From contig NZ_JNLX01000165.1 in the NCBI RefSeq assembly GCF_000715495.1, positions 48,866 to 112,865 of the forward strand: a stretch of 64,000 bases of DNA, given 5' to 3'. The DNA is from Hymenobacter sp. IS2118 (GTDB lineage: Bacteria; Bacteroidota; Bacteroidia; Cytophagales; Hymenobacteraceae). Shown piece by piece: positions 27,026 to 36,519 of this stretch. The translations under genes were made by a program, and so were the position numbers. Positions within the stretch are counted from its first letter, which is position 1; each line of letters opens with the position of its first letter. Below the pieces are notes generated by a model. That model had not been told where the DNA came from and did no database searches. It was given only the letters and a program-made list of their open reading frames with translations.

Positions 27026-27056
27026 TTGTCAGCCAGTCAATGTGCGTTTACTTTTG
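27026..27056 (+). promoter_or_regulatory. Promoter-like pair pointing antisense to parC
   Basis: TTG (27026-27028), a 20-base gap and TACTTTTG (27049-27056) form a near-canonical promoter on the plus strand. Both neighbouring genes are on the minus strand and no open frame follows. A transcript would run into the 3' end of parC in antisense. Confidence 0.35.
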
Positions 27057-27174
27057 CACAACTGCTCAACAGGACTCGCACCAAACTTTTCCAAAGCTGC
27101 AAAACGCGCTGCCGCTGCCGCAACGAAAGCGCGGGCGTTCCAGTTTCAACGGGCACTGCGAAGCCTCTGTGCGT

Positions 27175-30150
27175 TTAAAATAGCCCCAGCTGCGCCTTGG
27201 GCCGCTTGAGCAGCTCACGGGCCTGCGCCACTTCTTCGGCAGTAACGTCGACCGGGCCGCCGGGCTCGGCGGTGGGTGCCGGGCCATCAGTCGGCTTGCC
27301 GGGCACGGAGGCAGCGCGCTTTTTCACCTCGCGGCGCTGGGGCTCGGCGCCTTCGTCGGTGAGCAGCTCAATGGCGTGCACCTTGAAGTAGTTGAGCTTG
27401 TTGCCCATTGCCTTCCAGCCTTTTACATCAATAAATTCGTGCAGGCTGATTTTCTCGGTTTCCTTTTCCGCCTTTTTATCCCTCTGCAGTTTCACTTCCA
27501 TCACCGGCTCCGGATTTGCCGTCACGGCCAACATTTTAGAGCCTTTCGACTCTGAAATAAACAGGAAACGCTTGCCCAGTGTCGTGGTTTCAATGCGGAA
27601 GCGCTTCACGTAATGGATTTTGCTTTCGCCCTCCATGTACACGGTTGCGAGCACTTCGTCGGGCTCAAATTTGCGCAGCAGCACGATGTTGGGCACATCG
27701 AAATGAATGGCGGAATCGGGTGGGGTCAGTTCGTAGCTGCCGTCGCGGAACACCACCAGCACGGTGTCGTTGGTATCGAAAGTGCCCAGGTAGCGGCCGT
27801 GGCTGGTACCGAGGCGGCCTACCACGCTGTCGAAGAACATTTCACGGCCGCCCAGGGTCGAGTCGCCCAGCAGCTTCTGGGTGATTTTTTTGATGGGCTG
27901 CTTCGTCACGATGTTGCCCATCGAGCCTTTGCCCTTGATGCCCAGCTCGGCGAAATCAAAATCAAACTGCTTGACCCGCGCCGGCGCTTTATCGGACAGT
28001 TGAATGCCAACAATTTCGGATTCAGAGTTAGGATTAGCCGTGAGATACAGGGTTTTGGTGCCCTTGGTGCCCTTGGTCAGGTCGTAGGTTTTGTCGCGGG
28101 TGATGCCCGAAACCAGGAAGCGCTTGGCGAAGGCAATACCCGACGCGCCATCGAGGTACACCATATTGTACACCAGCCGGTCGTCATTCTTATTGTACAC
28201 GCCCACGTGCAGAATGTCCTTGCCCACGAAGGTTTTTTCCGCGATTCTGCTCACCGTGAAGGTACCGTCGCGCCGGATGGCGATGATGTCGTCCAGGTCG
28301 GAACAGTCGCAGATAGTGACGGCGTTTTCGTCCTTTTTCAAGCCGTAGCCCACAAAGCCGTCGGCGTAGTTCACGTAGAGCTTCTGGTTGGCCACGGCCA
28401 CTTTCTGGGCCGTCACCACGTCGAAGGTGCGGAGCTGGGTTTTGCGCTCCCGGCCCGCGCCGTACTTCTTCAGCAGGCCCTTAAAGTAGTTGATGGCGTA
28501 GCGGGTGAGGTGGCCCAGGTGGTCGGCTACCTCGGCCAGCTCAGCCTCCAGGCGCTGCAAAAACTCGTCGGCCTTAAAGCCGTCAAACTTCGAAATGCGC
28601 TTAATCCGAATTTCGGTGAGGCGCGTGAGGTCGTCCTCAGAAATGGGGCGACGCAGCACGATGCGCTGGTCATCGGCGCGGGCTTTTTCGCCGTCGATGC
28701 GGACAAATTTCCGCAGGCCCTTATCAATGGTTTCGAGAATTTCCTCCCAGGTTTCGCACTCTTCAATTTTGCGATAGATGCGGTTTTCGATAAAAATCTT
28801 CTCCAGCGAAGCGTTGTGCCACTTCTCCCACAGCTCCTCCTGCCGAATTTCCAGCTCGCGCTCCAGCAGCCGCACGGTGGCTTTGGTGCTCTGGCGCAGC
28901 ACGTCCTCCACGCCCACAAAGCGCGGCTTGTCATCGATGATGACGCAGGTGTTGGGAGAGAGGCTGATTTCGCAGTCCGTGAAGGCGTAGAGCGCGTCCA
29001 TCGTGAGGTCGGGGCTCACGCCGGGCGGCAGCTGCACCTGGATTTCCACGTCCTTGGCCGTGTTATCGACCACCTTCTTAATCTTGATTTTATTGGCCTC
29101 GCTGGCTTTCACGATGCTCTCCATCAGCGCCATCGTCGTGGTGCCATAAGGAATGTCGCGGATGATGAGCAGCGTTTTATCGACCTTCTCAATAGTGGCG
29201 CGCAGGCGGATTTTGGCCCCGCGCATGCCCGAGTTGTAGTTGCTTACATCGCAAAGCCCGCCGGCCGGAAAGTCCGGAAACAGCCGCACCTCGTTGCCCC
29301 GCAGCACCTCAATGCTAGCCTCGCACAGCTCGCGGAAGTTGTGGGGCATAATCTTGGTGCTCAGGCCCACGGCGATGCCTTCCACGCCCTGCGCCAGCAA
29401 CAGCGGAAACTTGACGGGCAGCGTGGTGGGCTCGCGCTTGCGGCCGTCGTAGCTCAGCTGCCACTCGGTGGTATCGGGGTTGAATACCACATCAAGGGCA
29501 AACTTGCTGAGCCGGGCCTCGATGTAGCGGGCCGCGGCCGCGCCGTCGCCGGTGCGCACGTCGCCCCAGTTGCCCTGCCGGTCAATGAGCAGGTCTTTTT
29601 GTCCCAGGTTCACAACAGCATCGCCGATGCTGGCATCGCCGTGCGGGTGGTACTGCATGGTCTGGCCGATGATGTTGGCCACCTTGTTGAGGCGGCCGTC
29701 GTCCATCTCCTTCATGGCATGCAGAATGCGCCGCTGCACGGGCTTCAGGCCGTCTTCGATGGCGGGCACGGCGCGCTCCAGAATCACGTAGCTGGCGTAG
29801 TCCAGAAACCAGTTCTGGTACATGCCGCGCACGGTGGCCACGTCGTGAATGGTTTCGCCGGGCGCGAATTTGGGCTCTTCCTCGGTTTCCGGCTCGGGCA
29901 CCAGGTCAGCGGCCAAATGCACGGCCGGCGTTTCGCCAAACAGGCCACTCCCCTCGCCGGCCGGATTCAGGACCGGGCCATCGGCGGGCTCCGCCGCGTT
30001 GGCCGCATCCTGAGCCGCGAAACTGGTGGGCTCTGCCGCGTCGGCCGCGGCGGCGGGCGAAAAAGCCGTCAGGTCAAAATCCAGCGAATCGCCGGGCTGC
30101 AGAAAGTTTTGGTCAATGGATTCAGAATCGGGAGTATCGAGAGTAGCCAC
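27175..30150 (-). CDS. parC: DNA topoisomerase IV subunit A
   Basis: Type IIA topoisomerase subunit that cuts and rejoins DNA. The breakage-reunion domain has PVQRRILHAMKEMDDGR, IIGQTMQYHPHGDASIGDAVV and the catalytic tyrosine Y209 in AAARYIEARLS. A coiled-coil gate (about 480-560) and a beta-propeller C-terminal region follow. The GyrA box is absent, and the ParE-like partner upstream supports topoisomerase IV. The first 90 residues are an Ala/Glu/Pro-rich acidic extension with repeats such as AAEPTSFAAQDAANAAEP, not part of the family core. The start is GTG. Confidence 0.93.
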   Translation of the reverse strand: MATLDTPDSESIDQNFLQPGDSLDFDLTAFSPAAAADAAEPTSFAAQDAANAAEPADGPVLNPAGEGSGLFGETPAVHLAADLVPEPETEEEPKFAPGETIHDVATVRGMYQNWFLDYASYVILERAVPAIEDGLKPVQRRILHAMKEMDDGRLNKVANIIGQTMQYHPHGDASIGDAVVNLGQKDLLIDRQGNWGDVRTGDGAAAARYIEARLSKFALDVVFNPDTTEWQLSYDGRKREPTTLPVKFPLLLAQGVEGIAVGLSTKIMPHNFRELCEASIEVLRGNEVRLFPDFPAGGLCDVSNYNSGMRGAKIRLRATIEKVDKTLLIIRDIPYGTTTMALMESIVKASEANKIKIKKVVDNTAKDVEIQVQLPPGVSPDLTMDALYAFTDCEISLSPNTCVIIDDKPRFVGVEDVLRQSTKATVRLLERELEIRQEELWEKWHNASLEKIFIENRIYRKIEECETWEEILETIDKGLRKFVRIDGEKARADDQRIVLRRPISEDDLTRLTEIRIKRISKFDGFKADEFLQRLEAELAEVADHLGHLTRYAINYFKGLLKKYGAGRERKTQLRTFDVVTAQKVAVANQKLYVNYADGFVGYGLKKDENAVTICDCSDLDDIIAIRRDGTFTVSRIAEKTFVGKDILHVGVYNKNDDRLVYNMVYLDGASGIAFAKRFLVSGITRDKTYDLTKGTKGTKTLYLTANPNSESEIVGIQLSDKAPARVKQFDFDFAELGIKGKGSMGNIVTKQPIKKITQKLLGDSTLGGREMFFDSVVGRLGTSHGRYLGTFDTNDTVLVVFRDGSYELTPPDSAIHFDVPNIVLLRKFEPDEVLATVYMEGESKIHYVKRFRIETTTLGKRFLFISESKGSKMLAVTANPEPVMEVKLQRDKKAEKETEKISLHEFIDVKGWKAMGNKLNYFKVHAIELLTDEGAEPQRREVKKRAASVPGKPTDGPAPTAEPGGPVDVTAEEVAQARELLKRPKAQLGLF

Positions 30151-30416
30151 AGCGAAATTAAAAGAGGACGGCGAACGGCCATCAAAAGTACCGGAATCAG
30201 GAAGGAGCGCAGCAAATTACAATTCCCAGCCAAGCCGGAAAGTTCCTAATATTTTTAGCTTATCAGAGTGATTTGCTCAGCGCGATGGAAATCACAAACG
30301 CCGTCCCGAAGCAAATAACAGCATTATTCGGGAAAATACAAGCTAACAACAATAGCCAAGGCCGCTTGGCTCGAAATCCGCTCAGGCCGGCGAATCAGCC
30401 CCGATGACGCCAAAAG

Positions 30417-30483
30417 AAAAAAGCCCGAGCCAAAGGCCCGAGCTTTTCCGTGGAATGTGCCGACTAGTCTACCCCTAGGCGGC
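30417..30483 (-). ncRNA. Candidate small RNA between parE and parC
   Basis: A perfect promoter (30488-30519) would start a transcript near 30482. A first hairpin GCCGCCTAG/CTAGTCGGC with a 7-base loop occupies 30459-30483. After a short single-stranded stretch (ACATTCCACGG) a terminator stem (30419-30431 with 30435-30447, two G-U pairs) is followed by six T on the minus strand. The RNA would be about 65 nt with no room for a useful open frame. It lies more than 250 bases from both flanking genes, so it is not simply a leader or trailer of either. Confidence 0.55.
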
Positions 30484-30487
30484 GATT

Positions 30488-30519
30488 CAAACCTACGCAA
30501 AATTTCCTGCAATGCAAAA
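30488..30519 (-). promoter_or_regulatory. Canonical promoter of the candidate small RNA
   Basis: TTTTG (30515-30519 on the minus strand), a 19-base spacer and TAGGTTTG (30488-30495) match the Bacteroidota consensus exactly. The gap upstream (30520-30764) and the gap downstream to parC (30151-30416) show no gene that I can support. Confidence 0.7.
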
Positions 30520-30764
30520 TCACTGCTTAAAAGGAAATGAGATATTTCCGCTGAACAGGCCCTGTCCGAAGCGAAAAGAACGGATTTAGTCGCTGCAATT
30601 ACGCGGTTTCAGAGTATTTAAAGGGCCATATCGCTAAAAAACCAATCGCAAGAACCAGACTTTTTCAAAGCGCGACTAGTCTGATGGCAGTCAGATATAT
30701 CACTATTGTAAAAATCATAGTTCAGCAGGTTGGCCAAGTCACCGAACGGCCCGTCAGCATCGGG

Positions 30765-32702
30765 TCAATCGGCTTCTACCACTTCCGCCACCGGCAGCAC
30801 GTCGCTGGTAACCAAGTCTTTTTCGAGGCGGAGATTGTCGATGATAAAATTCTGGCGGTCGGGTGTATTCTTGCCCATATAGTAAGTCAGCACCTGCTGA
30901 ATACTGCGGTCGGACTGCAAAATGACGGGTTCGAGCTTGATATTATCACCGATGAATTTGCCAAACTCATCCGGTGAAATTTCGCCCAAGCCTTTAAAGC
31001 GCGTGATTTCGGGGTTCTTGCCCAGCTTGCGCATGGCGGCCTGCTTCTCGCCTTCGTTGTAGCAATAGATGGTTTCCTTCTTGTTGCGCACGCGGAACAG
31101 TGGCGTTTCGAGGATGAAGACGTGGCCGTTGCGCACCAAATCCGGGAAAAACTGGAGGAAGAAGGTGAGCAGCAGCAGGCGGATGTGCATGCCGTCCACG
31201 TCGGCATCGGTGGCCACCACCACGCGGTTGTAGCGCAGGTGCTCAATACCTTCTTCAATGTTGAGGGCGTGCTGAAGCAGGTTCAACTCCTCGTTTTCAT
31301 ACACAATTTTCTTTTTCAGGCCGAAGCAGTTCAGCGGCTTGCCGCGCAGGCTGAACACGGCCTCCAGCTCCACGTTGCGGCTTTTGGTGATGCTGCCCGA
31401 GGCCGAGTCGCCCTCGGTGATGAAGAGCGTGGTGAGCAGCTCTTTTTCGGCGCCGTCCTTGGCATTTTCGCCCAAGTGGAAACGGCAGTCGCGCAGCTTG
31501 CGGTTGTGCAGGTTGGCTTTTTTGGCGCGCTGGTTGGCTAGTTTTTTCACGCCGGCCATGTCCTTGCGCTCCCGCTCGCTCTGCTCGATGCGCTTGCGCA
31601 GGGCTTCGGCCACCAGCTGGTTTTTGTGCAGGTAGTTGTCAAGATGCTCCTTCACGAAATCCACGATGAAGCCGCGCACCGAAGGCCCGTCCTCGCCCAT
31701 GTTCACGCTGCCGAGCTTGGTTTTGGTCTGGCTCTCGAACACGGGTTCCTGCACCCGCACCGAAATGGCGGCAATGATGCTGGCCCGGATATCGGCTGCA
31801 TCGTAATCCTTCTTATAAAACTCGCGCACAGCTTTAACCACCGCTTCACGAAAAGCCGCTAAGTGCGTGCCGCCCTGCGTGGTATACTGGCCATTGACAA
31901 AGGAATAGTACTCCTCGCCGTAGTCGTTGCCGTGCGTCATGGCCATCTCAATGTCCGGGGCCTTGAGGTGGATAATGGGGTAGCGCAGGTGCTCCACATC
32001 GGCCTTGCGGGAAAGCAGGTCGAGCAGGCCGTTCTCGGAGTAGTACTTCTGGCCGTTGAAGTTGATGGTGAGGCCGGCGTTGAGGTAAACGTAGTTCCAG
32101 ATTTGATTTTCGAGGTATTCCGGAATGAAGCGGTAGTTCTTGAAAATCGTATCGTCGGGCTGGAACGTGACCAGGGTGCCGTTGCGCTGACTGGTTTTCT
32201 GAGCTTTGGGGTCGCTCACGAGCTTGCCCTGGGCAAACTCGGCGGCTTTCATCACGCCTTCGCGCACGCTCTGCACCAGAAAGTAGCCGCTCAGGGCATT
32301 CACGGCCTTAGTACCTACCCCATTGAGGCCCACCGACTTCTGAAACACCTTGGAATCGTACTTGCCCCCGGTGTTGATTTTACTCACCACGTCCACCACC
32401 TTGCCCAGCGGAATGCCGCGGCCGTAGTCCCGCACCTGCACCCGGGAGTCCGAAATCTTGATATCGATGGTGCGGCCGTGGCCCATCACATGTTCGTCGA
32501 TGCAGTTATCGACCACTTCTTTCACCAGCACGTAGATGCCGTCGTCGTAGGCCGAGCCGTCGCCCAGTTTGCCGATATACATACCGGGCCGCAACCGGAT
32601 GTGTTCGCGCCAGTCCAGGGAACGGATGCTGTCTTCGTTATAGCCGTGGTCGGCGGCTTTGACTTGTACTTCGTGGGCTTCCGTTTCGGGGGCGTCGTTC
32701 AT
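30765..32702 (-). CDS. parE: DNA topoisomerase IV subunit B
   Basis: ATPase subunit of 645 residues. The GHKL ATPase domain shows [22 protein letters not shown] and [14 protein letters not shown]. The Toprim domain has the catalytic EGDSA ([12 protein letters not shown]) and the metal-binding DADVDG ([12 protein letters not shown]). The C-terminus pairs with ParC. A longer frame reaches 32744, but the ATG at 32702 suits the family. It lies upstream of parC on the same strand with 614 bases between them, which hold a candidate small RNA. Confidence 0.93.
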   Translation of the reverse strand: MNDAPETEAHEVQVKAADHGYNEDSIRSLDWREHIRLRPGMYIGKLGDGSAYDDGIYVLVKEVVDNCIDEHVMGHGRTIDIKISDSRVQVRDYGRGIPLGKVVDVVSKINTGGKYDSKVFQKSVGLNGVGTKAVNALSGYFLVQSVREGVMKAAEFAQGKLVSDPKAQKTSQRNGTLVTFQPDDTIFKNYRFIPEYLENQIWNYVYLNAGLTINFNGQKYYSENGLLDLLSRKADVEHLRYPIIHLKAPDIEMAMTHGNDYGEEYYSFVNGQYTTQGGTHLAAFREAVVKAVREFYKKDYDAADIRASIIAAISVRVQEPVFESQTKTKLGSVNMGEDGPSVRGFIVDFVKEHLDNYLHKNQLVAEALRKRIEQSERERKDMAGVKKLANQRAKKANLHNRKLRDCRFHLGENAKDGAEKELLTTLFITEGDSASGSITKSRNVELEAVFSLRGKPLNCFGLKKKIVYENEELNLLQHALNIEEGIEHLRYNRVVVATDADVDGMHIRLLLLTFFLQFFPDLVRNGHVFILETPLFRVRNKKETIYCYNEGEKQAAMRKLGKNPEITRFKGLGEISPDEFGKFIGDNIKLEPVILQSDRSIQQVLTYYMGKNTPDRQNFIIDNLRLEKDLVTSDVLPVAEVVEAD

Positions 32703-32886
32703 GGGGCAACTGTTGTCCGGTTTTTTGGGTAAAATAACGTACAAAATAGCGTCAGGGCAAGAAAAATTGCCAGCTCTTTTAGCACCAACGCACTAATTTA
32801 TTTAGCTTCCAACATCGCCTTCCGGCCGCCGGTTCACTAAAAATGCTTCGGCCGGTTCTCTTCTTTCTTCATTTATTCCCCTTCGC

Positions 32887-34080
32887 ATGTTTCCCCCTCT
32901 AATCAATCGTGGCTCGCCGCGCTCCAATGTTTCTCAGCAAAGCGGAGCCGTGCCCGAAGCCAAGCTGGCGCCGGTGGTGCACTACACGTTTCTACTCATT
33001 GGCCTGTCGCTGCTAGTCTTTGTGCTGCACAAGCTCGATGGAATTCTGCTGCCCCTGTTTTTCGCGGCGCTGCTGTCCACGCTGCTGCTGCCGCTGGTGA
33101 GCAAGCTCGAATCGAAGAACTGGCCGCGCCTGTTAGCTATTATCACGGCGCTGCTGCTGTTGATTGGCGGCATCGCCGGGTTGATAGTAATATTTGGTAG
33201 TCAGATTCTGGATTTGCAGGCCGAGCTTCCCCTGATTCAGAAAAAGCTGGTGGTATTTTTCGACCAGGGCCAGCAGTGGCTGCACGACCGGTTCGGAATG
33301 CGGGTGATGAGCAAAGACGAGTTGATTACCTCCTCGCTCAGCACGGCCAAAAAGTCGGCCGGCGGGTTTCTGGGCAGCACGCTCAGCACCACGGCTGGGG
33401 TGCTGAGCGTGCTCACGCTGGTGCCCATCTATATTTTCTGCTTCCTGTACTACCGCGACCACATGCGGCAGTTCATGTTCCGCTTTGTGGCGCCGGACAA
33501 GCGCACGGCCGTGCTGCATACGATGGACAACATTCAGAGCGTGATTCAGGCCTATATCTCGGGCCTGCTCATGGTGATTGTGATTGTGGCGGTGCTCAAC
33601 GGCATCGGACTGCTGGTGCTAGGCGTAAAATTCGCCATCTTTTTTGCCATTTTCGCCTCGGTGCTGGCGGTTATTCCCTACATCGGCATTCTGGTGGGGG
33701 CCACCATTCCGGCCCTTATTACGCTGGTCGAAACCGGTTCGCCCGCCAAGGCGGCGGCCGTGGTGGGCGTATTTTTGGTGGTGCAGTTTCTGGAGGGCAA
33801 CTTCATCACGCCCATGATTACGGGCTCCAAAGTGAGCATCAATCCCATGGCCGCCATCGTGGCGCTGATTTTGGGCGGCGAGCTGTGGGGCACGCCGGGC
33901 ATGATACTGAGCATCCCGTTGGTGGCGGTGCTCAAGGTGGTGTTTGACTCGAATAAAACCACCGAGCCCTGGGGCTTTTTGCTGGGCGACGTTACAGATG
34001 GTGAGGATAGCAAGCAGGATACTTCGGGGGCTACACCAAGCTTTTTGGGCAAGGCTTGGCGCATGATAAAACGCATGTAG
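32887..34080 (+). CDS. AI-2E family transporter (PerM/YdiK-like permease)
   Basis: The 397-residue protein has about eight membrane helices in the AI-2E arrangement: a pair of helices (about 33-85), a helical soluble segment with KKLVVFFDQGQQWL, then LVPIYIFCFLYYRDHMRQF and the C-terminal block GVKFAIFFAIFASVLAVIPYIGILVG and EGNFITPMITGSKVSINP. Members export quorum signals in some species or exchange sodium for protons in others, so substrate is open. It stands alone after a 184-base gap from divergent parE. Confidence 0.88.
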   Translation: MFPPLINRGSPRSNVSQQSGAVPEAKLAPVVHYTFLLIGLSLLVFVLHKLDGILLPLFFAALLSTLLLPLVSKLESKNWPRLLAIITALLLLIGGIAGLIVIFGSQILDLQAELPLIQKKLVVFFDQGQQWLHDRFGMRVMSKDELITSSLSTAKKSAGGFLGSTLSTTAGVLSVLTLVPIYIFCFLYYRDHMRQFMFRFVAPDKRTAVLHTMDNIQSVIQAYISGLLMVIVIVAVLNGIGLLVLGVKFAIFFAIFASVLAVIPYIGILVGATIPALITLVETGSPAKAAAVVGVFLVVQFLEGNFITPMITGSKVSINPMAAIVALILGGELWGTPGMILSIPLVAVLKVVFDSNKTTEPWGFLLGDVTDGEDSKQDTSGATPSFLGKAWRMIKRM

Positions 34081-34175
34081 CCGCGTGCGTGGCCAGGCAT
34101 TTTATGCAACCCTGCGGCCCGCATAGCAGTATAGATTACAATACTTTCCTTTTCACTAAGACTTATTAAAACCAC

Positions 34176-34652
34176 ATGGCTACCACCAACGAAACCACCG
34201 CTGACGCTTACAACAACCTGGTTGAAATCAATAAAACCGGTGCCAAAGGCTACCAGGAAGCCGCCGAGGGTGTAACTAATCCCCAGTTGAAAGCCGAGCT
34301 CAGCCGGTTTTCGCAGCAGCGCGCTCAGTTTGCTTCCGAGCTCACGCAACATGCCAAGCAGCACGGCGCGAACCCCGAGGATACTACGACCGTGCAAGGC
34401 GTGCTAACCGATGCCGCTGCAACCGTGCACCGCGGCTGGATTAACCTGAAATCGGCCATCACCGGCCAGGACGATTCGGCCATTCTGGGCGAGTGCGAAA
34501 CCGGCGACGCCATTGCGCTCGAAGCTTACGAAAAAGCTCTGCAGACCCCAAACCTATCCGGCGAAGCCAAGAGCGTGCTTGAGCAGCAACACAGCAAGGT
34601 GCTTGAGGCCAAAAACTGGGCTACCCAGCAGAAAAGCAGCATGGCTAATTAG
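34176..34652 (+). CDS. PA2169-family four-helix bundle protein (DUF2383)
   Basis: The 158-residue protein begins with the DUF2383 domain (YNNLVEINKTGAKGYQEAAEGVTNPQLKAELSRFSQQR, then AQFASELTQHAKQHGANPEDTTTVQGVLT). The fold is a ferritin-like four-helix bundle, but the iron-binding glutamate/histidine set of ferritins is not evident. Related genes respond to general stress in other bacteria; function is unknown. It has no signal peptide and ends at a strong terminator. Confidence 0.85.
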   Translation: MATTNETTADAYNNLVEINKTGAKGYQEAAEGVTNPQLKAELSRFSQQRAQFASELTQHAKQHGANPEDTTTVQGVLTDAAATVHRGWINLKSAITGQDDSAILGECETGDAIALEAYEKALQTPNLSGEAKSVLEQQHSKVLEAKNWATQQKSSMAN

Positions 34653-34713
34653 TTAGCTTTCAAATTTGCTGTCGTAACGGGTATTTCAAGAGCGTGACTT
34701 CCGACTCTGCGAC

Positions 34714-34753
34714 AAAGAAAAAAGGCAGCCTTAAACGGCTGCCTTTTTTCTTT
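34714..34753 (+). terminator. Strong terminator of the PA2169-type gene
   Basis: A perfect 17-base stem (34714-34730 and 34737-34753) with a TTAAAC loop ends in TTTTTTCTTT. Confidence 0.92.
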
Positions 34754-34966
34754 GCAACCTTCTGCCTGGCTAAGTTTGTTAGCGAACTGTTCTGAACCGG
34801 ATAGCAACTTAGTTGCTGGTTGTTAGTTTTCGGTTTTCAGAGGATTTAGTAGCCTCTACTCAACTATTTGCTTTGGTGTTAAGTCACTGATGAACCGCTG
34901 GCAACTGGCAACTAACAACCTACCAGCCAACAGCCCAATTTTCGACCACCTTCCCGGCCCCGCGAT
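34754..34966. repeat. Gap with AGTTG-type simple-word repeats
   Basis: This gap carries TTAGTTGCTGGTTGTTAG near 34809 and the reverse wording CTGGCAACTGGCAACTAACA near 34901. They form a loose inverted repeat about 70 bases apart in front of the exonuclease gene. The words resemble the repeat at 36454-36510. No clear promoter is visible. Confidence 0.45.
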
Positions 34967-36451
34967 TTGTACGCCATTATCGACCTTGAAACCACCGGCG
35001 GGCAGCCCACCCAGGACCGCATCACCGAAATTGCCATCTACATTCACGATGGCGAGAAAATCGTGGACGAGTACGCGACGCTGCTCAACCCCGGCCGGGC
35101 CATTCCGCCGTTTATCAGCCAGCTCACGGGCATCACCAACGATATGGTGAGCGACGCGCCCAAGTTCCACGAAGTGGCGCGCAAGGTGGTGGAAATGACG
35201 GAGGGCTGCGTTTTTGTGGCCCACAACGTGCGGTTTGACTACTCGTTTCTGAAGAAGGAATTTGCCGACCTGGGCTATAACTACTCGCGCAAAACCCTGT
35301 GCACGGTGCGCCTGAGCCGCTCACTCATTCCGGGCCAGCCGAGCTACAGCCTGGGCAAGCTGTGCCAGAATATCGGCATTCCGCTCGAAAACCGCCACCG
35401 CGCCGCCGGCGATGCCCACGCCACGGCCGTACTCTTCGGCCGGCTCCTCAAAATCACGACCGAGAGCGAAAACCTGCCCCACGGCCAGGACACCAGCCAC
35501 ACCCTGTCCCGCGTGGATGCCCTGGCCCCGGCCGGCCGCCGGCCCGATGGTACCAAGGCGCCTTCGCCTAAGCGCGTGGCGGCGGTACAGTCGGCCATAA
35601 AGGAGGCGCTGATGCCGCCGCTGGTTTCGGCGGCGCTGGTGGCCAGCCTGCCGCAGGCCACAGGCGTGTACTATTTCCACAACGAGGCCGGCGAGGTCAT
35701 TTACGTGGGCAAGAGCATCAACATCTACAAGCGCATTCAGCAGCATTTTGCCGTGGATGTAAAGTCGCGCAAAAGCCTGGAATTCAAGAATTCCATTGCC
35801 GATATTACCTGGGAGCTTACGGGCTCGGAGCTGGTGGCGCTGCTCTACGAGTCGCACCTGATTAAGCTGATGAAGCCGGCCTACAACCGGGCGCAGCGAC
35901 GCTCGGTGTTTCCGGCCGGCATCTACCTGCGCGTTGATGAGCAGGGCTACAAACGCCTGGCCTACGGCCGCGCCGATGCCCGCAACGCCGAAATTCCCAT
36001 CATCGCGCTGGGCAACCAGTACAAAGCGCAGGGATTTCTGTACCACAAAGTGGCCAAGCACAACCTCTGCCAGAAGCTGTGCGGCCTCTACAAAACGCAG
36101 GGCGCCTGCTTCGACTACCAGGTACACCACTGCCAGGGCGCCTGCGTGGGCCTGGAGCCGCCCGAGAGCTACAACCTGCGCGTGGACGAAGCCATCGACA
36201 GCATCAGCTACGAGCACGAAACCTTCGTGGTGATTGGCGAGGGCCGCACCGAGCTGGAAAAAACCATCGTGCTGGTCGAGAACGGCAGCTACCGCGGCTT
36301 TGGGTACGTGGACGAGACATTCACAGCCCGCAAGCTGGCCGATTTCCGCGACGTCATTAAGCCTTATAATGATAACAAGGACATTCAGCAGATTATCCGC
36401 CTGCACCTGCGCACCAAGCACAAGGGCGAGCGGGTGAAGGTGTTTGGGTGA
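34967..36451 (+). CDS. DnaQ-type exonuclease fused to a UvrC/Cho-like GIY-YIG nuclease
   Basis: Residues 1-165 form a DEDDh 3'-5' exonuclease: IIDLETTGG (D6, E8), AHNVRFDYSFL and HRAAGDAHATAVLF supply the acidic set and the histidine. After a linker, residues about 225-310 form a GIY-YIG domain (GVYYFHNEAGEVIYVGKSINIYKRIQQHF, then the catalytic glutamate region ELVALLYESHLIKLMKPAYNR), as in the N-terminal half of UvrC and in Cho. A Cys-rich segment follows. Such fusions exist in several phyla and are thought to act in DNA repair. No ATG opens the domain; the start is TTG at 34967. Confidence 0.88.
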   Translation: MYAIIDLETTGGQPTQDRITEIAIYIHDGEKIVDEYATLLNPGRAIPPFISQLTGITNDMVSDAPKFHEVARKVVEMTEGCVFVAHNVRFDYSFLKKEFADLGYNYSRKTLCTVRLSRSLIPGQPSYSLGKLCQNIGIPLENRHRAAGDAHATAVLFGRLLKITTESENLPHGQDTSHTLSRVDALAPAGRRPDGTKAPSPKRVAAVQSAIKEALMPPLVSAALVASLPQATGVYYFHNEAGEVIYVGKSINIYKRIQQHFAVDVKSRKSLEFKNSIADITWELTGSELVALLYESHLIKLMKPAYNRAQRRSVFPAGIYLRVDEQGYKRLAYGRADARNAEIPIIALGNQYKAQGFLYHKVAKHNLCQKLCGLYKTQGACFDYQVHHCQGACVGLEPPESYNLRVDEAIDSISYEHETFVVIGEGRTELEKTIVLVENGSYRGFGYVDETFTARKLADFRDVIKPYNDNKDIQQIIRLHLRTKHKGERVKVFG

Positions 36452-36453
36452 GT

Positions 36454-36510
36454 TTTTAGTTGTCAGTTGTCAGTACAAGCGAGTGCCTGACTGACAACTG
36501 ACAACTAAAA
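36454..36510. terminator. Inverted-repeat terminator between convergent genes
   Basis: Perfect 21-base arms (36454-36474 and 36490-36510) made of TTTTAGTTGTCAGTTGTCAGT enclose 15 bases. It ends the exonuclease and acs transcripts from both sides. Each arm holds a direct repeat of TTGTCAG. Confidence 0.85.
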
Positions 36511-36519
36511 CCAAACGGG

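Noticed and set aside
27613..30249. A frame of 878 codons on the plus strand opposite parC
   Set aside because: It is the GC-rich shadow of parC; its translation has no domains and is rich in His, Val and Gly as antisense frames are.
30324..30512. Short minus-strand frame over the small-RNA candidate
   Set aside because: It crosses the promoter and the terminator hairpin, has no plausible start signal and no protein-like pattern.
34754..34966. Promoter for the exonuclease gene
   Set aside because: No TAnnTTTG with a TTG partner found in the gap; only simple-word repeats.
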